A stretch of DNA of 64,000 bases from Cordilura impudica (taxonomy: Eukaryota; Arthropoda; Insecta; Diptera; Scathophagidae): the NCBI GenBank assembly GCA_963682025.1, contig OY821521.1, positions 169,506,665 through 169,570,664 of the forward strand, given 5' to 3'. Shown here piece by piece: positions 43,793-56,155 of the stretch. A program made the position numbers and the translations under genes. Position 1 is the stretch's first letter, and every line of letters starts with the position of its first letter. The notes under the pieces are model-generated. The model was given only the letters and a program-made list of their open reading frames with translations, was not told the DNA's origin and searched no databases.

Positions 43793-46060
43793 AAATAAGA
43801 TAATTTTAAAGAAAATTTACTTTTTTAATAAACATCATTTAAAAAAATGTACTTTAAGAAAATGCATCTTTTAAAGAAAAATTTAGTTTTTAGAATAAAG
43901 TACTTTTTAAGAAAAAAAAAATTAAAGACACTTTTTTAAGCAACGGTACTTTTTTAAGAAAAGATCATAAATTAAGAAAAGGTACTTATTAAAAAATGGT
44001 AATGTAATAAGTGGTAATGTAATAAATGGTAATGTTTAAAGAAAATTTACTTTTTTGATAAAAAAAAAAATAATTTTTTAAGAAAATGTACCTTTTTTAG
44101 AAAGTATATTTTTTGAAGGGAAGGGCTTTTCTTTAAAAAGTACATTTTCTTAAAATAATACCTTTTCTTTAAAAAGTACTATTTCTTAAATAATGGCTCT
44201 TCTTAAAAAGTACCTATTCTTAAAAAAGTACTTTTTTTGAAAAAGTACTTTTTCTTTAAAAAAAAAAGATACGTTTTCTTAAAACAGTGCCATTTCCTTA
44301 AAAATACTTCTTAAAAAAGTACTTTTTCTTAAAAAGAAAAATACTTTTTAAGACAAGGTGTTTATTAATAAAATATATTTTTTTAAGAACATCTGCTTTT
44401 TTAAGAAAATTTACTTTTAAGGAAAGGTCCTTTTTTAGAAAAAGTACTTTTTAAGGAAAAAGGTCCTTTTTTTTTTAAAAAGTACTTTTTAAGGAAAAGG
44501 AAAAGAAAATTCACTTTTAAGGAAAGGTCCTTTTTTTAGAAAAAGTACTTTTTAAGGAAAAAGGACTTTTAAGGACTTTTTAAGGAAAAAGTACTTTTTC
44601 TAAAAAAAGGACCTTTCCTTAAAAGTAAATTTTCTTAAAAAAGCAGATGTTCTTAAAAAAAGACATTTTATTAATGAACACCTTGTCTTAAAAAGTATTT
44701 TTCTTATAAAAGTACATTTTCTTAAAAAAGTACATTTTCTTAAAAAGTCCACAAAGTTAGCCTTTGTTAAAAAAGTGCCTTTTCTAAAAAAGTGGCTTTT
44801 CTCAAAAAAAAAAAAACATTTGCATAAGAAAGTACTTTTTTTTAAGAAAATACATTTTCTCAAAAAAGTACTTATTTTAATAAAGTGCCTTTTCTAAAAA
44901 AAAGTGCAGAGTACTTTTTCCTAACAAAGCAAATTTTCTTAAGAAAGTAAGTTTTCTTAATAGTACTTTTTTAACTTTGTTAAAAACTTTTGTTAAGACA
45001 AGGCACTTTCATAAGAAAAGATACTTTTTGAGAAAAAATATATTTTTAGGAAACGGCACCTTTCTAAGAAAATCTACTTTGTTAATAAGAGGTATTTTTT
45101 GAGAAAAAAAATAATTTTTAAGAAAAGGTACTTTTTTATTGAAAGGTACTTTTTTAATAAAAGCTACTTTTACCGAAAAGGTACTTTTTGAGAAAAAAAA
45201 GATAATTTTTAGGAAAAGGTACCTTTTTAAGAAAAATTGCTTTATTAAGAACAAGTGCTTTTTACAAGTGCTTTTTTTAAGAAAATTTACTTTTTTATAA
45301 ATTTCCTTATTTAGGAAATTTCGTTTTTTAAAAAATTACTTGTCCAGAAAAGTTACTTTTTTAAGAAATAGTTTTTTTAAGAAAAATTTACTTTTTAAAT
45401 AAAATAAACTTTCTTAAGAAGTGTTACTTTTTGAAGAAAATATGTTTTTTGAAGAAATATACTTTTGTAAGAACGGAGTAAGTTGGTAGGAAAACACTTT
45501 TTTAACAACAGGTACATTTTTAAGAAAGCTTACAAATTTGAAAACGGGTAATGTTTTACGAAAATTTACTTTTTTCAGGAAAAGTACTTTTTTAAGAAAA
45601 GGACTTCTTTAAGAAAAGTTAGTTGTTGGAAAAAAATACATTTTTAAGAAATTTAACGTTTTAAAAAAAGAAATTGTACTTTTTTAAGAAAATGTACTTT
45701 TTTAAGAAAAGGTATGTTTTTGTAAAAAGGAATTTTAGAAAAAAAAATTTTTTTAAGAAAATATAATTTTTTAAGTAAAAGCGCTTTTTTAATAAAATAT
45801 ATTTTTAAGAGGTGGTACCTATTTAAGAAAAGGTATTTTTATGAAGAAACAATTTTTTAAGAAAAAATTGACTTTTAAGAAGAGATAAATTTTTAAGAAA
45901 AATTATTTTTTTAAGAAAAGGCAACTTTACAAGAAAGAAAATTCACTCTTTAAAGAAAATGTACTCAAAAAAAATTTTGAGATACTTTTAAAATACCCGT
46001 AACGTGCTTTTTTAAGAAAAATTACTCTTTTAGGAAAAATATTGTTTTTATGAAGGGTTA
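43793..46060. repeat. GTAC/AAGAAAA satellite, block 5
   Basis: Degenerate ~17-bp units with orientation switching: forward TTAAGAAAAGGTAC, then reversed (about 44130-44330), then both arms of a palindrome, then forward again from about 45000. FLKK/FRKC-rich frames are translated satellite. Confidence 0.85.
44334..44705. repeat. ~370-bp inverted duplication inside satellite
   Basis: 44334-44461 reads as the near-exact reverse complement of 44577-44705 (AGACAAGGTGTT, AAGAACATCTGCTTTTTTAA, GGAAAGGTCC shared). The ~115-bp centre has further copies of TAGAAAAAGTACTTTTTAAG. Confidence 0.85.
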
Positions 46061-46109
46061 AAAGTCATTTTTGTATGAATATGTATTTATTTCGGAAATT
46101 AGAAATTAT

Positions 46110-46215
46110 TAGTGGCAATGGTATGTGGTAGAGAAGAAGAAGCATATATTTCTACAATTCATAACTACACTGTACCTTTTATTCAGACTAGTTTCTGACA
46201 TTTCAACCTTCATCA
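46110..46215. repeat. ~105-bp repeat shared with 20750-20865
   Basis: GTGGTAGAGAAGAAG, CAATTCATAACTACACTGTA and AGACTAGTTTCTGACATTTC recur at 20765-20850. Both copies border the GTAC satellite. Confidence 0.7.
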
Positions 46216-46275
46216 GTGATATTATTGAACATGTAATAATTGATACGATTATGTTAAAATTGAATAGATTGTTTC

Positions 46276-46352
46276 TATATGTCGGGTTTGAACCTGCGTC
46301 TATCTCACATACAGCGCTCACGTCAGCGCTTTAACGCACTCACCTAAAGTCA
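46276..46352 (-). other. tRNA-like promoter boxes (SINE head or tRNA relic)
   Basis: On the minus strand an A-box-like GGTGAGTGCGTTAAAGCGC (about 46342-46324) is followed ~30 bp later by a good B box, GGTTCAAACCC (46294-46284). I could not fold a proper acceptor stem, so an intact tRNA gene is not supported. Confidence 0.4.
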
Positions 46353-46622
46353 GGCCTACGAACAGTGTGGTTAAGAATCGGTTTTCATACCATACAGCTT
46401 TAACTTCGTATTAATCTCAGCAGATACAACTCTGACCGAACAAACAATTGTTATTGTTGTATTTTTTGAGTATCTATGCATTTATACTTAGGGGCTTTTT
46501 AATGGCCTAAAAATAAAAATTAAATATTTTTCAAGTTCAAACCTCAAATAAATGACTAGTGGAAAGTAAAAAAGGAATAAAGCAAAAGCATTCACAACTA
46601 AATAGGTCCATATTTAGTTATA

Positions 46623-47835
46623 ACTAGCTCTCGTAATTCGAATGCAAATTCTAGGAATTTTATTTTTTTCAGTTAATAAAGACCCTAAAGGTATAGTAAT
46701 CAATTTTACTCAATTCACAGTTGAACGCTTTTTATACCCTATACCACTATGTGGTTTGGGTATAATGACTTTGTGCTGCTGTTTGTAACAACCAAAAATA
46801 TTTGACCTACACCCATCTTTAATTATATCGATCGAATCAGAATCACTATCTGATTCGATTTAACGATGTCCGTCCGTCCGTCCGTCTGTGTGTCCATGTA
46901 AAGCTTGTAATCAAACTGCAGGTCGCAAATATGAATATATATTGATGAAATTTGGTATATAAGCTTTTGTCGGCCATGGGATGAACGCTATTGAAATTGG
47001 TGAGAATCGGTCCATGTTCAGACCTAGCCCCCATACAAATTACCCATATGAAATCGACATAAATTGCCATAAGATCCAAATTGTCATATAGATCTTACTC
47101 AAATTGGGTTTGTATGCGTTCATTACATCCACTAATGAGTAGTCCAAAAATAATCTCTACAGGAAAATTCTTAGTCAAAGGCCCCATATAGAGCTGCTTC
47201 CCGATCTTCACTTAAATCTATCAAAAAACAAAAATATTGCACAGATTTTTCTCAAATTTGGTTTGTATATATTTTTTCAAAGTATAAGTGACTTTACCAA
47301 ATATGGTCAGGATCGGTCCATTTTTCGACATAGTCCCCATTTAAATATAGTATCCGATATGAACTTTTTCATATCTGCAGCGAAAAAAAAATTAATAAAA
47401 ATGTCACTCAAATTTGGTTTATGCATATTTGCTATATCCAATTAGTTGGACTGAAGAGATAGGGTCTCTTAAACATGGTATAGGGTATCGTATAGTCGGG
47501 CTAGACCGACTATAATTTTCTTACTTGTTAAATATTGGTTTATGTCTAAAATTATTTTTCAATGTTATTGGTTTATGTCAAAATATATTTTTGAACTCAA
47601 CACAATTATAATTGTGAATAAAGAAAACAAACAATTTTTTTTTTGCAAACACATTAACAAATTTTATAAAAACACAAATTGCATTGTATAATTTTATGTA
47701 TGTGTTAGTAGCATGTTTAAATGCATTTTACTGCAAAAAAAAATCTTAAAATTTAAAAATCTGCAAATCTGGAGGACAACTAAAAAGAAATACCTTTCAA
47801 ATAAGATACGTTTCTCCTTATCTATTAATATTATA
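46623..47835 (+). repeat. R380 repeat, copy 2, split by a HINE
   Basis: The 5' ~110 bp (CTAGCTCTCGTAATTCGAAT, AATAAAGACCCTAAAGGTAT) end at 46731 where the HINE starts. The rest resumes after 47529 (ACATTAACAAATTTTATAAA, TTATGTATGTGTTAGTAGCA) and ends at CTATTAATATTATA near 47835. Confidence 0.7.
46732..47529 (+). mobile_element. Small HINE, full length, copy F
   Basis: 5' TTATACCC at 46732, short GTCC tract (46869-46884), palindrome with one mismatch (GTCGGGCTAGACCGAC), 3' TTACTTGTT at 47529. Confidence 0.9.
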
Positions 47836-48919
47836 TGTAGATGTACAAAATAAGATTAAATTTACAGAAAAAGATTCATTCAAAAATTAGCCAAAAACCT
47901 TTAAATTCCCCTTTTATCAATACAACAATAAAAAAAATTTTATAATATATTATTTTGGATGTTTCTATATGAAGAGTAGGCCTTAGTTGCTGTCTGGATT
48001 CTCTTCTTCAAACCAGTACAGTATCCAGGGTGATACCTAGAAATTTGGTTCTGAATATGTCAATGTATTAAACATTTTCATTTGAAAAGCTTCTTATGCT
48101 CATATATTTATTGATTTTATATTTATCGCTTTGCACAGAATCGATTGTTAAAGAATTATTGAAATAAATTTTTTGTCGCAGAAATAAGGTCATGAATCAA
48201 TTATAATTATCATTAAAAATATTGTTTTTTGGCTATTGTAATATTTATAAATAATAACGATAATATATTTTTTCACCTGTATACGTGATGTACATATATA
48301 TGTATATATGTATATCGGTATGTATGTACTTATTTATAAGAATTAATTAACATAAATTCATATACGCATAAGTAATACGAATTTATGCGGTCTTATTAAC
48401 AATCAGTTTACAATATTTTTTTATTTTTTATGTTTTCTTTTTGTTTTGCGTTAAAAACATTGGTTTATGCCTTAAAATGAAATAATTATATTAAATTAAA
48501 TAGCAGACTTTTATAGAAAACAGCAAATTTTATGCTTGAAATATTAAAGGTTTTTATTCGCTCTGTTAAATTGACTTTACAACTTTTAAGCACGTTTTAA
48601 CTGAAACTTATTGATTTTTATTAAAAAGAAACCTGTTTCATTTTTCATTTAAAATTCGCGCGTTTATAAGTACAATATAAATAAATATAAATAAATAAAA
48701 TATAACACCAAAGTCACCTTTTCATTCAAAGACAGAGAAAATGTTACCTTTGACTAAGACTTAAATTAGCCCACGATTAATTCTATGTCAAACCGAATAT
48801 CTTTTTCACATCGACTTTTTTGGTTGTTTCAAAATTTGGCCGTCACGTTCCTCTTTAAGATGGCCAAGACAGAAATGGTTAAGGAAATCCGCAAAAAGGT
48901 ATTAAGCTAGTAAAATAAT
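47836..48919. other. AT-rich spacer, nothing recognised
   Basis: A TA-rich microsatellite-like patch at 48294-48330; no coding signal. Confidence 0.4.
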
Positions 48920-49557
48920 AGTGCGTACATCTAACCAAAGACTTGTATATACGAGATTTCGAGCACGATCTAGATCATTTTTACTAGATTTCCCATACAA
49001 AACAAAATCTAACTCGTTACCAGATTTTAGCAAAATCTCACAAAATCTTGTCAAACTTGGGCACTACCAAATGATACTACTGTGTTTTCTTAATATTGTA
49101 GTAGAAAATTACAACGTAGTGACTGAATAGAAAGGAAATAAAATATTAGTTATTAATAAAAATGACGATCTATAATAAAAACATATTTAGTGATTGAAAA
49201 GTTATAATTTTCTATACTTATATGTGCCCATTCCAATCTGCTTTTCAATAATTCTGGAAAATGCATTTGTTTTTGTTGTTCAAACAATACATTTAACAAT
49301 TCATAATTTTTTTTCGCAAAATTTCTATTTCAGCTTGTACTTTATTCATTCTTGATGCATTATATAATAATAAATTCTGTTCCATTTTAAATTTTCCATA
49401 TTTCCATTTTCATATTGTTTTGTTTATTTTTAGAATTTCTAGTTTATATATTTTATTTTAATCAGCAAAATGTCAAAAAAGTTAGATGTAAACGGTATAG
49501 ATTTTGAAATAGATTTCAACTAAAATCTACTAGATTTCCCTTAGATGTAAACGCACT
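48920..49557. mobile_element. Possible MITE with short inverted ends
   Basis: Left AGTGCGTACATCTAA (48920) and right TTAGATGTAAACGCACT (ending 49557) are inverted with a 2-bp gap difference. TAGATTTCCC-type motifs occur near both ends. I could not identify a target duplication or superfamily. Confidence 0.4.
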
Positions 49558-49859
49558 AAAAAGACATTTGCAAACGTGTTATATCTTTCTTTATAGCTTA
49601 GCTCATTACTGACTCTCTGACTCTTTAACCCCGGAAAATTAATATACGAGAAATATTTATTTACAACTAGACACTGCATTTTGGAACGTAAGTTCCCCTA
49701 CTGGCTGAAATTTCTCCTAAGAAGGGCTTTTTGGAAATTCAAATAATGACGAGGTAGAATGACAAAAAAGGGGGAAAACGGTAAAAATATAAAATGTGGT
49801 ATGTAGATTGCATTCGCGAAAAAAACTTCCGTAGTTTTACTCATTAAGAGCTAAAAACG

Positions 49860-51568
49860 GCATTTACCTTTTCGTAAAAAAGCACTTATTCTCAATAAAG
49901 TAAATTTTCTTCAAAAATGTACCTTTTTTAAAATGAAGTCTTGCTCAGAATATGGGCATTTCCTTAAGAAACAATACCCATCCTTAAAGAAGTCGATTTT
50001 TTTTAAAAAACTACCTTTCCTTAAGAAATACATTTTCTTAAAAAAGCATAAAAAAGTATTTCGAAGAAAAAGTACCTTTTCTAGAAAAAGTACCTTTTCT
50101 AAAAAAAAGTACCTTTCTAAAAAAGTACCTTTTCTAAAAAAGTACCATTTTTAAATCAAGTACATTTTCTTAAAAAAGTACTTTTTCGTAGAAAGTACCT
50201 TTTCGTAAAAAAGTACCTTTTCGTAAAAAAGTACCTTGTCTTAAAAAAGGCTTTTCTTAAAAAAATACCTTTTTACAAAAAGCAGGTTTTCTTAAAATGA
50301 ACCGTTTCTTAAAACAAAACCTTTTCAAAAATAGTAAGCCTTCTTCAAAAAATACCTTTATTAAAAAAGTAAATTTATTTTAAAGTAACATTTCGTAAAA
50401 AGTATTATTTCTTGAAAAGGTGCCTTTTCCTAAAAAAGCACATTTTCTTAAAAAAGTAGATTTTATTAAAAAAGCACCTTTTCTTAAAAAAGTAGAATTT
50501 ATTTTAAAAAAAAGGTATTTTCGTAAGAAAGCACCTGTTCTTAAAAAATACCTTTTGTTAAAAAAAGTACCTTTTCTTAAAAAATACGTTTTCTTAAAAG
50601 AGTAGATTTTTTTATAAAGAAGACCTTTTCTTTAAAAATTACATTTTCATAAAAAAGTACCTTTTTCTTAAAAAAGTACATCTTCTTAAGAAAGTAAAAT
50701 TTCTTTAAAAAGTACCGTTTCTTAAAAACATGCCTTCCTTAGAATATCGACATTTCCTTAAAATAAATTCCCGTCCTTAAAGTAGTAGATTAAAAAAGAG
50801 ATTTTCTTAAAAAAGTAACTTTTTTGCAAAAAGAAAGTTTTCTTAAAATGTACCGTTTCTTAAAAAAGAACCTTTTCTTAAAAAAATACGTTTGCATTAC
50901 AAAATGCCTTTTCATAAAAAATAAGTTTGCTTTAAAAAAAATACCTTTCCTAAAAAGTAATATTATTTTAAAGTAGCATTTCGTAAAAGTACCTATTCTT
51001 GAAAAAGTACTTTTCCTAAAATAAGTACATTTCCCTAACAAAGTACATTTTCGGAAAAATCACCATTTCTTAGAAAAGTGAATTTTCTTTCAAAAAAAGG
51101 TCTTTTCATAAAAAAAAAACTTTTCAATAAAAAAGTAGCTGTTCTTAAAAAATTTGTTAAAAAGTAATTTTCTTAAAAAGAAAACTTTCTTAATAAGTAC
51201 TTTTTTATAAAAATACCTTTTCTAAAAAATATATCTTTGAAGGGAAGGGCTTTTCTTTACAAAGTACCTTTTCTTAAAATAGTACCTTTTCTTTAAAAAG
51301 TCCATTTACTTAAAAAATTATTTTTTCTTAAAAAGTACCTTTTCGTAAAAATTACACTTTCTTACCAAAGTATGTTTTCTGAAAAAAGAACTTTTTCTTA
51401 AATAAGTAGACTTTTAAAAAAAATAGGTCTTTTCATAAAAAAGTACCAGTTCTTAAAAAAGTACCTTCTGTTAAAAAGTACAATTTTCTTAAAAAGAAGC
51501 CACTCTCAAAAAATATACCATTTCTTAAAAAGAACTTTTCTTTAAAAAGTACCTTTTCTTAAAAGTAA
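49860..51568. repeat. GTAC/AAGAAAA satellite, block 6
   Basis: Units mostly in the orientation TTCTTAAAAAAGTACCTT. Internal ~170-bp higher-order repetition is likely (for example similar stretches near 50380 and 50960). Interrupted on the right by the HINE at 51569. Confidence 0.85.
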
Positions 51569-52344
51569 TTATACCCTATACCACTATGTGGTTTGGGTAT
51601 AATGACTTTGTGCTGCTGTTTGTAACAACCAAAAATATTTGACCTAGACCCATCTTTAATTATACCGATCGAATCAGAATCACTTTCTGAGTTGATTTAA
51701 CAATGTCCGTCCGTCCGTCCGTCCGTCTGTGTGTCCATGTAAAGCTTGTAATCAAACTGAAGGTCGCAAATATGAATATATTTTGATGAAATTTGGTATA
51801 TAAGCCATTATCGGCCATGGGATGAACGCTATTGAAATTGGTGAGAATCGGTCGATGTTCAGACCTAGCCCCCATACAAACTACCCATATGAAATCGACA
51901 TAAATTGCCATAAGATCCAAATTGTCATATAGATCTTACTCAAATTGGGTTTGTATGCGTTCATTACATCCACTAATGAGTAGTCCAAAAATGATCCCTT
52001 TGACCCCATATAGAGCTGCTTCCCGATCTTCACTTAAATCTATTAAAAAACAAAAATATTGCACTGATTCTTCTCAAATTTTGTTGGTATATATTTTTGC
52101 AAAATACAAGAGACTTTACCAAACATGATCAGGATCGGTCCATTTTTGGACCTAGTCCCTTTATAGATATAGCATCCGATATGAACTTTTTAATATCTGC
52201 AGCCAAAAAAATTAATAAAAATCAAATTTGGTTTTTGCTTATTTTCAATGTCCAGTTAGTTGGGCCTAAGAGATAGGGTTTCTAAACGCATGGTATAGGG
52301 TATCCTATAGTCGGTCTAGACCGACTATAATTTTCTTACTTGTT
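51569..52344 (+). mobile_element. Small HINE, full length, copy G, in satellite
   Basis: 5' TTATACCC at 51569, GTCC tract (51705-51728), perfect palindrome (about 52306-52329), 3' TTACTTGTT at 52344. Satellite on both sides. Confidence 0.9.
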
Positions 52345-52397
52345 TTTCTTTAAAAAAATTAATTTTCTTAAAAAAGTAGATCTTCTTAAAAAACTAA

Positions 52398-53120
52398 TTA
52401 TACCCTATACCACTATGTGGTCAGAATTACTTTCTGAGTCGAGTTAACGATGTCCGTCCATCCGTTCGTTTGTCCATCTGTCTGTCTGTGTGTCCATGTA
52501 AACCTTATAATCAAACTACAAATCGCATATACGAATATATCCTGATGAAATTTGGTATATAAGCTTCTATCGCCAATACGACGAATACTATTAAAATTGG
52601 CGAAAATCGGTGCATGCTAAGATTTAGTCCCCATACAAATGACACCTATGATACCGACTTAAATTACCATATGATCCAAATTATTGTTTAGATATCAGTC
52701 AAATTGGGTTTGTGTGTACTTATTACATCCATTAATCAGTGGTCCATAAATAAAACCTATAGGGCAATTCTTAGCCGTAATCCCCACATAAAGTTGCTTC
52801 CCAATCTTTACTTACACCTATGAAAACCAAAACTATTGCACAGGTTTCTCTCAAATTTGGTTTGTATATGTTTTTGCAAAAAATAAATGACTTTACCAAT
52901 TATGGTCAGGATCGGTTAATTGTTCGACATAGTTTCCTTATTAAATATACCATCCGATGTGAACTTTTTCATATCCAAAGGCAAAAAAATAATAAAAATT
53001 CCACTTAGATTTGGTTTATGCTTATTCTCTATACCCTAAGACCAATAATCTTGACGCATGGTAAAGAGTATCGCATAGCTAGTCTAGTCCGACTATAATT
53101 CTATAATTCTCTTACTTGTT
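52398..53120 (+). mobile_element. Small HINE, older copy H, in satellite
   Basis: 5' TTATACCC at 52398; decayed tract (GTCCGTCCATCCGTTCGTTT); palindrome lost (AGCTAGTCTAGTCCGACTA); 3' CTTACTTGTT at 53120. Much more diverged than copy G, 54 bp away in the same orientation. Confidence 0.85.
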
Positions 53121-53575
53121 TTTCTTAAAAAGGAGCATTTATCAAAAAAAAAAAAAACCTTTTCGTAAAAAGTAAATTTTCTAAAAAATAAATTTTCTTA
53201 AAAAAACACATATGTTAAAAAGTACCTTTTCTTAAAAAGTTAATTTTCTTAAAATAGTAGATTTTCTTAACAAATAACTTTTGTTGAAAAAGTTCCTTTT
53301 CTTAAAGAAAATGGTTTTTATTAGAAATAGCATTTTCTAAAAAAGTATCTTTTAAACTTTTAAGTAACTTCCCTTAAAAAGTAAATTTTCTCAAAAAAGT
53401 ACCATTTCTTAATAAAGTACCATTTGTTAAAAAGTAATTTTTTTAAAAAAGTATATTATCTTAACAAATACTTTTTCATTAAAAAGTATATTTCCTTTAA
53501 AAAAAACTACCTTTTCTTAAAAAAAGTACTTTTTCTGAAAAAAAATCACCTTTTCATATAAATCTAACTTTTCTT
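53121..53575. repeat. GTAC/AAGAAAA satellite, block 7
   Basis: Continuation of block 6 after the two HINEs. Confidence 0.8.
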
Positions 53576-54187
53576 AGTTTGGGTAGTTCTGTGACCATCC
53601 TCGTGAACTATTGAAAATGGGGCAGATAAAAAACCTCTCCAAAAATTAAGTTACCACATGGATTTTCCTTGAAAACCTGCAATTTTTTTCTACTGTTCCA
53701 AGTTTTGCCTACAGCGCGTATATAATTGATAAATAGATAATTTCGACTATTTGCAATTTATTTCACTTTTAGCTTAGTGTAGCATAGTTTTTTTTTTTTT
53801 TTTTTTAACTAACTAAATCCAATTCATCATTTTCATTGACTTCTAAGTGTATTTGTATGTTTGTAATTATTAAAAATATTTTTTGCAAATTGACTTTAAT
53901 TTTTCTGCTAATTTTATTTTATGAAAAAAAGAGCAGGATTATTTTACAATAATATTTAATTTAATTGTTATCTTGTTTATTTGATGTGTGTATTAATATT
54001 TGTAATTAATATTAAATCACGTAAATTATTGATGTTATAAAAAAAACATACTTAGTGGTAATTTAGCGTTTTTTAAAGCAATTTTGCTTTATAGTCTCTT
54101 GTGGTTAACCATTTTATAATTGGATATTGAATTTAAACATTTTTAGCTACAAATAATAAAAAGTTAAAGCAAGAGTAATAATAATAA
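53576..54187. other. AT-rich spacer, nothing recognised
   Basis: No coding or repeat signal apart from a T-run (53787-53808). Confidence 0.4.
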
Positions 54188-54557
54188 CTAGCAGATTCCA
54201 GCGCTCGAAATTCGAGTGCAAATTCTAGGAAATTTTACGTTTTCATTTAATAAAGACCCTAAAGGTATGCTACACAATTAAACTTATTTTAAATGAAGAA
54301 ACCAAACTCAACACATTAACACAAACACATTAACAAATTTAATAAACACACACATAGCATTGTATAAATTTATGTATGTGTTAGTAGCAACTTTAAACGA
54401 TCATAACTCCAAAAACTGTTCCTGACGATGAAAATCTGTAAATCTGGTTAACAGCTAAAAAGAAATACATTTAAATTATAAATTTTTTTGTCAAAATCGG
54501 GGTAAAACTGTAAAACTTACATCGGTCACAAAAAATCGCCTTACCTATTATTATAGA
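54188..54557 (+). repeat. R380 repeat, copy 3 (most complete)
   Basis: Full unit from ACTAGCAGATTCCAGCGCTC to CCTATTATTATAGATA, preceded by (ATA)n. Confidence 0.8.
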
Positions 54558-54563
54558 TATTAA

Positions 54564-55200
54564 CCCTTTCTGACCTGACTAGTAAAACGATTGTAGTCAT
54601 TGTTAAACCATCAATTTAAAATTGTTTTTTGCAAAGTGTAATTTCTTTTTTTGATGTGTACGCATCTAAACGCTCAGGGGTATAAAAATCTATTTCACAA
54701 TACAATCACAAAAACAGAGTGGGGTATGAATCTTTTGGTTCAAAGATTATTGCAGCTAATTCAACAACCTTCAAGTATAACAACGTTAAAAATTTCACAA
54801 TATTAACGTATAACATATAATTCAACAACCCCACAAGTATAATACCATTACTGATATAATAATATCGAAATATAACAACTAATTCAACAACCAAAAAGTA
54901 TAACACAAATATAAAAATATACAAGTATAACAGCTAATTAAACTAGGCTAAATGTATGAAACTCTAAATTGAAAATAATATACTGAAAGCTTAAGTGCTT
55001 CCAACTTAAAAAATTTTTAATTACTAGATGTTTAACCGATCCCTGTGATCGGACTCACATAGTTTTTTTTTATTCTCTTTTGTGTAAAAAGCACGCAAGA
55101 ACCACAAAATAAAAAAAGTAAAAAAAATCAAAAAAAAATTTATTTATATTTTAAGCACCTTAACCAGATCTCACAATCGATACAGCTAGGTCTGAAAGTG
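54564..55200. mobile_element. TTAA-flanked MITE-like element (piggyBac type?)
   Basis: A 637-bp segment between TTAA tetranucleotides (54560-54563, 55201-55204) with inverted ends CCCTTTCTGACCT and CACTTTCAGACCT (11 of 13). TTAA duplication and CCC-type ends are features of the piggyBac superfamily. No transposase. Sits between two direct R380 copies. Confidence 0.55.
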
Positions 55201-55217
55201 TTAATATAATTATTATT

Positions 55218-55592
55218 ACTAGCAGATTCCAGCCCTCGAAATTCTAGCGCAAATTCTATGAAAAATTTTTTTTCATTAAATAAAGACCCTAAAAGTATGA
55301 TAATCAATTATAGCCAATTCACAAATCAAAACAAAAAACAAGTTCATTTTTATTATAAACACATTAACAAATTTAATAAACACACACATAGCATTGTATA
55401 ATTTTATGTATATGTTCGTAGCAACTTTAAATGCAATTTACTAAAAATAAAGTACAAAATTTAAGAATCTGTAAATCTGCAAAACGGCTAAAAAGAAATA
55501 CCTTTCAAATAATATTCGTTTGGTGAAAATCGGGATAAAACGGTAGAATAAAACATCAGTCCAAAGAAATCGCCTAGCCTATTAATATTATA
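55218..55592 (+). repeat. R380 repeat, copy 4
   Basis: ACTAGCAGATTCCAGCCCTC to CCTATTAATATTATAGATTA, same orientation as copy 3. Confidence 0.8.
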
Positions 55593-55810
55593 GATTATTA
55601 TTATCCAAATTCCTATGTGGAACATAGGGCCACAATTAATTAATTAAGAAAATGTAAAATGCCTTCATGGTTTGAAAATTATTATAGATAATTGCAAGTA
55701 TAAAACCGAACACCTCTTCAACAGTGCTATTATTGTGTGCTTTAAAATATATTCTTCTAAACATGGTTTATAAACATTATCTGTAAACATTGTTTACAAA
55801 CGTTGCCTAC

Positions 55811-56155
55811 AAACAATGTTTACAAAAATTAAATTTATAGTCATTAAACAAGATAATATGATATTAGTATGGTACGGCTGTATAAGAAATCGTTAATAAA
55901 AATATAACTCATTGGTATTGTTTGAATTGGTTTTTAAATTAACGCGGCCACTTTATAAATAAATATTTTTATTTCCAAGAAATAACAATGTTTACAAACA
56001 ATGTTTACAAAAATTTAATTTATAGTCATTAAACAAGATAATGTGATATTAGTATGGTTTATTGGTATTGTTTGGTATTGTTTGAATTGGTTTTTAAATT
56101 AACGCGGCCATATTATAAATAAATATTTTTTTAATTTCCAAGAAATAAAAAAACA
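55811..56155 (+). repeat. Tandem duplication, ~185-bp unit
   Basis: AAACAATGTTTACAAAAATT, TATAGTCATTAAACAAGATA and TTAAATTAACGCGGCCA occur in both copies (from about 55811 and 55997). The second copy has a 35-bp deletion in the middle. Confidence 0.8.

Noticed and set aside
46276..46352. Functional tRNA gene
   Set aside because: A and B boxes are present but no acceptor or anticodon stem can be folded convincingly.
54188..55592. LTR retrotransposon made of two R380 copies as LTRs
   Set aside because: No TG...CA ends, no primer-binding site or polypurine tract, single R380 copies lie elsewhere in both orientations, and the middle has its own TTAA borders.
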